This document shows positions 55,541-64,000 of a stretch of 64,000 bases of DNA, in pieces. Position 1 is the stretch's first letter, and the number at the start of each line of letters is the position of its first letter. The translations under genes and the position numbers were made by a program. The notes below the pieces were generated by a model. It saw only the letters and a list, made by a program, of their open reading frames with translations. It was not told the origin of the DNA and did not search any database. This DNA is from Kappaphycus alvarezii (taxonomy: Eukaryota; Rhodophyta; Florideophyceae; Gigartinales; Solieriaceae), in the NCBI GenBank assembly GCA_002205965.3, contig NADL03000506.1, positions 1-64,000 of the forward strand. The letters run 5' to 3'.

Positions 55541-56090
55541 TTGAGAAAGAAAGGAGTATTTGTAAGGAAGGAAAGAAATGTATTGTTGGCAGATACACTA
55601 TATGCGACAATGGAGGAGTATGTTCCTTGGCCGTTGGATGACGCAGAGCATCCTGCAAGTACGCAACCAACTGTTAAGACAGTAGCCCTGCCGGACAGGA
55701 ATACTGTTACTCTACAGAATCAGAGGGACGGACAAAATGCCATTAACGGCACAAGTCAGGAAGGGTCAATAAGGATTGGATCAGGTAATCTAGCAAACCT
55801 ATATAAGGCATACAACTGTGATAATGAAAATTACGGTAGTAAAACATGATATAACTTTGACCGGAAGTACGGGATATTTGAAGAAAGATTTGATCAGATC
55901 TCACTTTCTACTGACGATCGCCGTCGCGGCTTCTCTATCATGCTCTGTGGCGATGGTAGACAGTTGTATTTTGATAATCTGAGAGACAAATGGCTTCTGT
56001 TGAATGCTCTAGTTGAAAGTACTAAACAGCGATTCCAAACTGCCGAAAGGTTCCTAACCCTACTTCGGGGAATGGAATGATATGAAACTG
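55541..56090 (+). pseudogene. Copia remnant, Gag part
   Basis: 55541-55849 (KKGVFVRKERNVLLADTLYA, EYVPWPLDD) matches the N-terminal Gag pattern of the fungal/protist copia lineage. After a frameshift at about 55850 the reading RKYGIFEERFDQISLSTDDR, RGFSIMLCGDGRQLYFDNLR, KQRFQTAERFLTLLR follows, corresponding to the Gag core (YxGxxxExFDxxLxxF...FxxMLxGxAxxFY...FET). No zinc knuckle is seen. Confidence 0.55.
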
Positions 56091-56747
56091 ACATAGAAAA
56101 TATCTCAAAATGTGGGAAGGAGTAAGATCGAATGTCTGGAAGACATGTCATTTCGCCTTTATGATATTCAAGTCTCACTACCAACTGAATATTGAAATGA
56201 TGTTATATTGAAAAACAAACTGCTGAAAGCAGTTTGCAGCGAACCGAATTGCCAGTTGGCATACTTCAAGCCTGCTACTACTATACAATGCGTGATCGCT
56301 GATCTCCATGCATCACTTGCTTCAGTTAAAAGGCAGAATAACCTTGATGCTATGGTTGATGACAGAAAATTCCGCACATCAAATCACAGTAAAAAAGAAA
56401 TTTTTTGCATGTCAACAAGAGGGATGTTGGTCTACCAAATACTCAAAATCATAACGAATGGATGCTTCAAGAAAGAATAAGGGGTTTAAGAAACTTGAGG
56501 TTTACTTCAAATAGGGAGATGATCGGAAGGAAAGCAGCTCAGAGGAGAAAGACGCTTTCATAAATGAGATTGAGAATATAACGGCACATGTAATGTCGAT
56601 TGGAGCTTATGATTCGAATGAAATTACCTCTTTGAAAGAGGATTTTGAAGGCAGGTATGAGCATCACAGAAAGTTTAGCTCATCCATTACACATGTACAT
56701 GATTCAAAGGCTATCCATGCACTTACTTCCGGGGTCTATCAGCTCAA

Positions 56748-57700
56748 TTGCTACTCAGATACATATTTTATGGATTCATTGTATACTCTGGGTGTGTTAG
56801 GGGTATAAATGCAGGAATCGCCCAGTACAACGCACACTGCAGGCATGTAGGTGTGAGCCCTGATATTGATAAGTCCAGGAACGCTGAAGTTATATTTGGA
56901 GCAGGATATGCTCAATCAATCTGTACAGCCCTAATCAAATTCCATTTTGTGAATTTTGTAATGTTCTTTGTCGTTCACGTTGTCGATGAGAATCTACCCG
57001 TAATACCCGGTCTATCTGACATAGACCGCATGGGCATATATTACAGTAACATCATTGATCATTTCACCCTTATTGGAACAAGTAAGAAATTTGCTGTCTC
57101 TAGGGAGTTTGGCCATGCATTCTTACGTTTGAGCCCAACTACGGAATTCCTTTACACAAGGGCTGAGCTCCAAAGCCTCCATAAGCGGTTCGGTCACCCC
57201 AGCGCTAGTAATTTGTTTAATTTTTTTTGCGCAGGGCATATATTGAAGAGGTCGACTCAGCTAGTATGTCAATTCTGGAGCAAATCGTCTGTTCCTGCCA
57301 CCGATGCCGAAGGTACCCACAGAAACCTAGGTGTTTCAACTTCACATCGAAGGATGAAAAGCATTTTCATCAGATAATATTTTTGGACATATTTACTCTA
57401 CGGAAGAAAATCGTACTTCATGTATTTGATGAGTCCACAAAATATCAAGCTTACCGCTAGTTGGATAGTTTCTCAGCAGATTCTGTTTGGCGAGAATTCT
57501 GCCTTTGCTGGATCTACACTTACCTCGGAACCCCCCGAAGTCATTACTTATGATGCAGAGAAGCAATTTGTATCGAAGGCATTCCAAACAGAGTCGAACC
57601 TTTTACATATCCGCACTAAACAGGTACTTGTCACGAGCTAACTCGCCCACATATGTGGAGCGGTACCATAACCCATGAGAAAGGCTTTAAATGTGACTAG
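56748..57700 (+). pseudogene. Copia remnant, protease and integrase part
   Basis: 56748-57377 contains a retropepsin in which the active-site Asp is replaced (FIVYSGCVRGINAGIAQYN for xIVxDTGCxR). The later conserved VIPGLSDIDRMGIYYSNIID and the pre-integrase region LYTRAELQSLHKRFGHPSAS are kept. 57227-57460 continues with CSCHRCRRYPQKPRCFNFTS and IIFLDIFTLRKKIVLHVFDE (first integrase Asp, LHVxDExT). 57420-57641 keeps EVITYDAEKQFVSKAFQ (second Asp region) in part. The Glu region is not recognisable. Many stops. Confidence 0.65.
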
Positions 57701-58223
57701 ATCTGCGGCTCCCCTCCTTGATGATGGCACTGTTTTAAAGATTGCGGTGAAGGCTGTGAACGACTTTGTCGGACCAAATGGCTTAGTATCCACGTTGCTC
57801 GTCTATGGTTCTCTACCGAGGCTGTGATTTCCAACTGAACTACCCTCTAAGTCCGTTTACCAAAGGACCGCTGCCCTTAAACAAGCTACTGAGGAGATGA
57901 CTAATAAATTCGCAAAGCACCAAGTACGATTGGCGCTAAGGCCCCGCAACTATCCAGTTTTGTCTGACATCTACTCTGCACCAATTGCCTCATATTTTAT
58001 CGTATGCAGGCCTAAAAATGACTGATAGGATGTTCCATTTGCCTCGCCTGGCATAGAGGGAGAAACATGCAATGTCCAACTACCAAGTGGCCCAACACCT
58101 ATTCGCACTTCTGTTTTAAGCGCTTAATTGTGACTTTTCAACCCTTCAGGAATATAAACGGGGGAACTACCAGGAAAAAACCTTCTGTATCCCCCTCTTA
58201 CCCTACTCATACACTTATACACG

Positions 58224-59870
58224 ATGATATCATCCAATTTTACCCATAATCAGGATTTTATGGAACTAGTTGATGTATTGACCATCAGTGTGAAATTCCA
58301 ATCGAAGGATCACAAAAGTTTCCATGCGTCCAGGCAGAAAAAGGTTGATGTGCTAATGTCACAAGGCGTTTCTGAGGTTGTTTCTGACGGCAATGCAAAC
58401 GGATGCCGCATTTATGGTAGTCTTTTCGGGTATGAAGTGAAACACGAAGGATCTCCTGATGCCTATGAGAAGTCCAGACTTTTCGTTCAAGCGTATAATG
58501 ACACGAAACATGGCCCGTTTTCATAATTACCTACTGTGTAACGTGCCTCCCAGCAACTACTATTGGCCATTGCCCCGCTTGATCCGACGTTGCAAATATT
58601 CACTAGGGATATATCTCAGGCACATGCTCAATCATCTACACCCAAGCTCAGTGATTTTTTTATGCGCATTTCGGCCATCTTAAACCTTCCCTGGGGAGGT
58701 TTTTGGAAAATTACAAAGCCTTTGTATGGCATCCATGAGGCAGGGACTCACTGATATCTGAACTATCATTCCCACAACACCAACCAATTTGGTACGGTGC
58801 CCTCAGTCCATGATTCATGTTTACTATATTTTCCTAAGACCATCGCTTTTGGCACAGCAAGACATTGCTCAAATTTTCATACCCGATCGAGGGGAATTGA
58901 TTGCTTGCAAACCGGTGACACATTCAGTGAAGCTAATCAGAAATATTTAAGAAGGTAAAATGCTGTTTCACTACTTTTCAAGTGTTAAGGCGCTCAATTT
59001 ATTGACGATGTATCATCAGTGCGGTTTAATTGGGCTATGATATCTAAGAATTGACTAAATTATCACCCGATACAGCCAGAAATATTAGGAAATTGTCTCT
59101 CGTTAGTGACGAAAAGCAATCTAAAGGAAATTTCATACCTCAGCGTGCACGAGAATCTCTCATCGCTGCATTCTATAGGCCGGACCTATCTTTTGGGATT
59201 GCAGTTGCTGCTCTGATCACAAATCCTGATTCAGCCGATTTTAAGCAATTGAGTAAATACATCAAATGCTGCAAGTAAAACCGTGAAAATGGGCTAAACT
59301 TCGTCAAGTTGGATATTAAGTTTCTCTCGGCTGCTGTATTCATGGAAATAAGTTTTGCTATTAATATAGATCAATTCTCTCAGCTTGGCTATATTGTGAC
59401 ATTTATGAACTATCACGTAAAAACAAATATTATTCATTATGCGAATATGAAGGCCCGACGAGTTGCCCGGAGCGCATTGGCTGCTGATTTCTTTTCAATG
59501 GTACATGGTTTTGATTTTTCCACTTCTATGCGATTGAATATTAACTCAATCTTCGGAAAGATGGTACCATTACAAATATTCAATGACTCTAAGAGTCTTA
59601 ATGATTGCATGGTAAGGCTAAAATATATCTCGAAAAACGGCTTCTTATTGATTTTAACATAATGCGACAGTTATATGAGAGATGTAAAGGCACTAATGTA
59701 TTTTAGATACCCACAGGACAAAATCCAACAGGGGGACTTAAAAAAGGAAACCCATACCGTGCCCTAGATAACCCTATTGAAAATAGCAGGCTAGATCTGT
59801 CCCCGGATGCCTGCGTTGATAGATTTTTTACCTACTTGAGTCTAGAAGCGATCTACTCAACATCAGAAAG
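58224..59870 (+). pseudogene. Copia remnant, RT and RNase H part
   Basis: 58224-58526 has the RT entry region (KVDVLMSQGVSEVVSDGNAN, YEKSRLFVQAYNDTKHG). 58563-58754 has LQIFTRDISQAHAQSSTPKL (catalytic Asp) and FWKITKPLYGIHEAGTH. 58800-58835 gives VPSVHDSCLLYF. The YVDD box is not recognised. 59051-59278 (RARESLIAAFYRPDLSFGIA) and 59309-59662 give RNase H: SQLGYIVTFMNYHVKTNIIH, MKARRVARSALAADFFSMVH (Glu changed to Asp), LQIFNDSKSLNDCMVRLKYI. The tail to 59870 reads TGQNPTGGLKK, DLSPDACVD. No LTR found. Confidence 0.7.
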
Positions 59871-61300
59871 ACTCTAGTGTGGATTCCCGCTACGTGAAAT
59901 GTTCATTTATCCTGAAGTAACACTTCTTCTGCATTCAGTTATGAAACCGGTACACTTGGTAATTTAGTGTACTCTCTTGGTATTGCCACTCGCTCGCTAA
60001 TGTACGTCTTATCCCTGCATTTGATATTTCTTGTAATTGCAACGAGAAGTGCCTACCACATAATAAATAGCAATAATCGGACAGCCTCAGTGAACCAGTC
60101 AGACAAGGGTTAACAAGAAAAACCACAGCAAAAAAATCACCTACTTAGATATTATCGACTTAAGGAAGCGTGTAACCTGAAGTAACGCGTAAAGAGAAGA
60201 TACTGGCAGTGGATCGAACCACCCCAGCTTAATCTTCTGTGCTGTCGTGCGACATCTGATGTGTTTTATTCGAGTCCGAGCCCGGTGGAGCGAGGAAGAT
60301 AGCCTTAAATACAGTAAAGCCGTGTATCGCGAATGTTGCACGATGGCGGACGGTATGGCAATACTGTAATGCGTTCAGTGTACAAGAAATTATACTGCAT
60401 GATCAGTGTACAGTACAGTACATTTGACAACCACAAAAGCACAAACTTTCATATACTTACTGTGCATCATCATTATAAAATAAGGCCTCTTCTCAAACTG
60501 AACAGAAGCCACGCATGACTTGAGTGCAATAATAGTGAATTTACGATTAACGAAATTCTCAAATAATTTTTAGATTGTGACTAAACACCATTACTATAAA
60601 AAAACGTTTTGTGGTCACCCCCTTTTCGGGCGAGACGCCGTCGGCAAGCGGCCGCTCACTTTTTTATTTACTATACGTATGCTCGATCAGCTTATCCGAC
60701 TCAAAGACTGTAACCCTCACGGAAATGCTACCAATGTCATGCTGATACTAGCGATAATGTAATTACTGGTCCCTCTATTCGGACCCGGCTTTGCCCCTCA
60801 GCGGGCACACATCAAATAAGCTAGCGGCGCACACGAGTAGTCCCAAACAATTACTACTAAGAAAAGTTTTATGTAATTCTCATGCTTGCTACGAAAAAAT
60901 TTACAAACAATTAGGAAAATTAAACAGAAGCATTACCGTGGTGCTCCTACTTGCATGATTTTGCGCATTTCGATGCTCACTCTGGCATAGATCCGGTACC
61001 AGCATCAAAAATCTCGAATAGATGACTAAAGGCCGTTGCAAAGACTTTACCCAACGCAATTACACGGAACGGATTCGCAACTGGAAGATCGTCCTCATAC
61101 TAATTTTCATATGACGCTTAACCCAAAACTACAGGCTTTCTTGCCTGAAATCAACAGATACTCTACTGTGTGCGGCAAATCAAGTGAGATCGCTCCAAAA
61201 AAACGTTCAACAGAATAATCCTTGCTAACTCTAGTTTTAATTTCAAGTTTTTCAGCAACAAAGATCGCCTTTCCCTTTTCAGTTTCGAAAATGATGACTT
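59871..61300. other. No gene recognised
   Basis: AT-rich. Short frames only (60333-60518, 60577-60762, 61036-61218 plus). A CAGTACAGTACA motif lies at about 60409-60420. 61220-61320 may hold the degraded N-terminus of the Harbinger transposase. Confidence 0.45.
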
Positions 61301-61320
61301 TCCGAGAGTAAAAAAATTAT

Positions 61321-62215
61321 TTGGTGGCCTTCAGGTGGCTTTCGTCGCTGACGGTGACCAAAAGGAATATATATGTAGCAGACTGCATCCTGGTCTCCTG
61401 CATCATATTAAGAAGGCTAGAAACCCCCTCTAGATGGAGGGATCTTGAGACTTTATTCGGCAAGCACTTTTCCCAGTTATCGGAGCTCTTTTTGGAAGGT
61501 CTGGAGTTGTTTCTGGCAATAAGAAATACGCTGTTGAAAGTAGGATTATCTCAACAGTTTATCGAACAGCGATGGCCTTAATACGCAGATTTTATTCGAG
61601 CAAAGCTGAATGCTCTTACAAGTTGTGTGGGATTTATTGACGGGACAGTTATTGCTATTGCTCGGCCGAGTGGGTCCCATATGATACAGATAGTTGCATA
61701 CAGTGGCCACAAGCGTAAACAATCTCTTACGTTTAAACCTATTAGAGCCCCAGATGGTATGATATTACATGCATTTGTGCCGCTAGAGGGGAGATATCAT
61801 GACTGGACTGGACACTTTGGTGTCGGAGCAATATTGACGTAGTTCTACCTAATTTTTTAGATTTTGGCACTGACAAGTACTGTTTGACGGGGACAGTGGA
61901 TACAATAGTCGTTGGTTTCTACTGGTACCATATCAAGGAAGCTATTTGCAGCCCTACCAAACAGCGTTTAATAGAGGCATGGAAAGGGGAAGTATCACTA
62001 TAGATTGGATCCTCAAAGATATCAAAGCATATTTCAGAGCTGTGGACTTTAAACGTAAGATTAAATTACTAGAATCCCCAGTTGGCTCTCTGTACATGGG
62101 TGCCATCTCAATCAACAATTTACGAAACTGTATGTATCCTCAACAAATGTCCAAGTACGTTAGGTGCCCTCCCTCATCATTGGAGGAGTACTTGCCTCTT
62201 TCTAAAGGAGAATAG
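61321..62215 (+). pseudogene. PIF/Harbinger transposase (DDE_Tnp_4), decayed
   Basis: Three in-order pieces. 61321-61581 carries LRRLETPSRWRDLETLFGKH and SQLSELFLEG, the conserved helix before the nuclease. 61627-61842 has GFIDGTVIAIARPSG (first Asp), IVAYSGHKRKQSLTFKPIRA, PDGMILHAFVPLEGRYHDWT. A stop-rich gap where the second Asp (GDxxY) belongs is followed by 61946-62215, with QTAFNRGMERGSITIDWILK (catalytic Glu position shows Asp in DW) and YFRAVDFKRKIKLLESPVGS. The closing motif NNLRNCMYPQQMSKY is conserved. Stops and the missing second Asp make it inactive. Confidence 0.8.
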
Positions 62216-62433
62216 ATCACATTTATGAAGTAAAATGAGTCAGCTAGTCTAATTTCTTGCAAGACATTTCCATTATCATCGGAAAATTAGCAAGTTCGAG
62301 CTCTTGGTTTGCTTTAAGGACTGCTCTGCGTTCTCCTCTGTCACATTCTTTTTCTTTCGCTCTAGTTCTAACAATGCCTTCTCAAACACGAGCTTCTCTT
62401 TATATAAGCTAATATGAGCAAGGTCTGCATCCC

Positions 62434-63037
62434 TTATGTGCATTGCAAAGCACTAAATTCCTCCAGAGCTTCCCAAGACGCGCTGAAATTTGCGAGGACG
62501 CTCCCAAGCTGCTCACTTGTGGTCACAGTTCCGCTGTTTCTATCTTTGTCAGAAGATCTCCCCCTGCTTGTTGCCAAGCATTGTAACTCCCTCCCTAATC
62601 GTTCCTTTTCGCCTTCGATGTCTTTTGCTGTGCGCTTTTCTGCACTGCGTTTTGCATCAACATCATCTCTGGCCTCGCGACACATTAGAAGCAACTCATC
62701 CATTTCACCTACCTCCTCTCCAACGCCAGGCAGAATCTGGCCCCGTTCATCCTATTTGTCAAACGAATTTTGAAGGTGTCTATAAAGATACTGTACAACT
62801 TTACCAGTAACAGTATTTCTCACTCCTTAAGAGCGGATTTTCATTTATCTTTTCTGCCGCTTCGCCAAACTTTTTTGTCAAATTACCAAAGGTTGCAATG
62901 TGAGCCTTGTTTGCGGCTACTTCCCTTGTGATAATCAAATTTAGAAAATCTCGCGTGCCTCCCCTTCTTTTCTTTCTTTCTCGCAACACAGACGAAAGTG
63001 AAGTCCTCGTTAACATTCTATTGAACAGGGGACGCAT
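62434..63037 (-). pseudogene. Harbinger Myb-like accessory protein, broken
   Basis: 62801-63037 reads RDFLNLIITREVAANKAHIA, FGNLTKKFGEAAEKINENPL: the Myb/SANT-like trihelix start of Harbinger ORF2 proteins. After a stop-containing stretch (62704-62800, HLQNSFDK) a second frame 62434-62703 continues with GVGEEVGEMDELLLMCREAR and a charged coiled coil (AKRSAEKRTAKDIEGEKERL). In active Harbinger elements this protein binds the transposon ends and helps the transposase enter the nucleus. It converges on the transposase gene, with about 220 bp between the 3' ends, as expected for one element. Confidence 0.65.
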
Positions 63038-63799
63038 TAACAGGATTTTTAGTGTTCTAAGTAATCAGAGGGGCTGTTGGAGCTGTCAAGCTTATGGTGG
63101 GCGCGATCTCTCGCGCCGTTGTGATATTATCCTCAGCGTTCGAGATTGTTCGTGAGGTGGTCTTCATATTTGAAGTAACTACTGTAGCAATGTTTCTTTA
63201 GATAATCGGGGTTTCGGCAGTGACCGCAACGGGGATGTATTGCGAGGAGGTTGGGATAATTGATGTGACCACTTGTTAAACCGGCTGAGCAATACTGACG
63301 CTGGCGCTAGCAAAGGAGTTTCCTTTTTGTTCCCCTATTACAGTTGCACCACTAGGCGCTTGTAGTTCCTTCTGATGACCTGATAATAAACTAATGCAAT
63401 TTAGTACATGAAGCGTGGTCTAGATTGGAAGGCGCGAGAATATATATGAAGTGTTCCTACACGAGGTAATGCGGGGCGTAAGATTGAGGGATGAGATGGT
63501 ACATAAAGAAAATAGTGGGCGCAAAATGGGATGTTTCGTGAGAGAGATGGTGCGCAGTAAGGGGGGAATGCGATGAGGAAAGCGGGGGAGCGGGGTGATA
63601 GTGTTTGCGTAGGAGAGAGATGATGCTGTGCAATGTTGTTGAAAGAGAGTGTGCGTCGTAATTGAGCTATAAAATGTGCATGAGGGCGGCGCGGAAGACC
63701 GTGTGAGGGTAAGATGAGATGACGCGTAACGGAAGGAAAGGACGGCGTTTGAGGGTAAGATGGGATGGCATGTGTGTGTTATATGAGGATGGAGGCATT
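63038..63799. other. Purine-rich non-coding stretch
   Basis: From about 63430 the plus strand is G/A-rich with GAGAGAGATGG and GATGAGATG motifs, like 24600-24780 and 26480-27370. No gene. A possible inverted GCGCGATCTCTCGCGC lies at about 63101-63116. Terminal repeats of the Harbinger element were not found here. Confidence 0.4.
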
Positions 63800-64000
63800 T
63801 GACTCATAGAGAAGGTATATTTTCAGTTGATGCCAGCAGCTGAGGGGCGTTTTATGACTTTTTGAAACGTGAAACATTTAAAAATTGAAAAATGAAGAAC
63901 TAATCACCACCGACCAACTGGCCACGTTTGTTTTAGCGTTTCAATCCGTGACGGGGAAATCCCAGATTTCCCGGTAACACTTTGAAACGAGAAACGACAC
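63800..64000 (-). repeat. Dispersed repeat, minus orientation, cut by the window end
   Basis: The reverse complement begins CGTTTCTCGTTTCAAAG and runs through ACCGGGAAATCTGGGATTTC, AACGTGGCCAGTTGG, AATGTTTCACGTTTCAAAAA and CATAAAACGCCCCTCAGC. It follows the copy at 27597-27741 and 28138-28170 but without the insertion found there. Confidence 0.65.

Noticed and set aside
60195-60250. tRNA-like B box (GGTTCGATCC on the minus strand)
   Set aside because: No A box at the right distance and no acceptor or anticodon stem could be formed; judged a chance match.

Overview
The window looks like nuclear DNA of a eukaryote with a compact, intron-poor gene style and a heavy load of transposable elements. 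I infer a red alga or similar protist. The grounds are one intact single-exon mitogen-activated protein kinase with a TDY activation motif at 39.5-41 kb, surrounded by many broken retroelements and DNA transposons, and by short palindromic TACTGTACAGTA-type repeats. This is inference from gene style; no ribosomal or organellar marker is present to fix the lineage. Almost everything outside the kinase gene is mobile DNA or its debris.

Region by region. 1-8445 and 15658-24120 are two near-identical direct copies of a block of about 8.45 kb. It contains a decayed Ty1/copia remnant, a PIF/Harbinger transposase fragment, and several unrecognised ORFs interrupted by frameshifts. Between the copies lie about 0.9 kb of spacer and a chromodomain-bearing Ty3/gypsy element (9328-15730) with a full 5' LTR, primer-binding site, an extra zinc-finger ORF, a tRNA-like sequence, Gag, protease, reverse transcriptase, RNase H, integrase and chromodomain, and a truncated 3' LTR. 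Position 1 lies inside the same truncated LTR, so the window probably shows a tandem repeat with a period of about 15.66 kb. 24121-27590 is mostly non-coding, with purine-rich tracts and hairpins. 27.6-32.8 kb holds a fragment of a non-LTR-like reverse-transcriptase protein inserted in a dispersed repeat, then a larger LINE-like body enclosed by two inverted ~445-bp MITEs, each flanked by TA. 32904-38875 is a minus-strand copia-like LTR element with a perfect 5-bp target duplication (ATTAG), asymmetric LTRs and a deleted reverse-transcriptase core.

39518-40948 is the kinase gene, the only convincing cellular gene. 42237-43779 is a nearly intact Tc1-type transposon with a 332-residue DD34E transposase and a four-site IR/DR arrangement of ends. 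It sits inside a third copy of the TA-flanked MITE family. 47281-52798 is a fairly young copia element with two ~300-bp LTRs and only a few stops and frameshifts. Older relatives of the same lineage lie at 53433-54620 (minus) and 55541-59870 (plus). 61.3-63.0 kb carries a decayed PIF/Harbinger element whose two genes, the DDE transposase and the Myb-like accessory protein, converge. The window ends in an inverted copy of the dispersed repeat seen at 27.6 kb.

The proteins do not form a cellular pathway. The functional units are transposition modules: Gag/Pol in the LTR elements, transposase plus ends in Tc1, and transposase plus Myb-like protein in Harbinger. All family assignments come from motifs read by eye in the translations.
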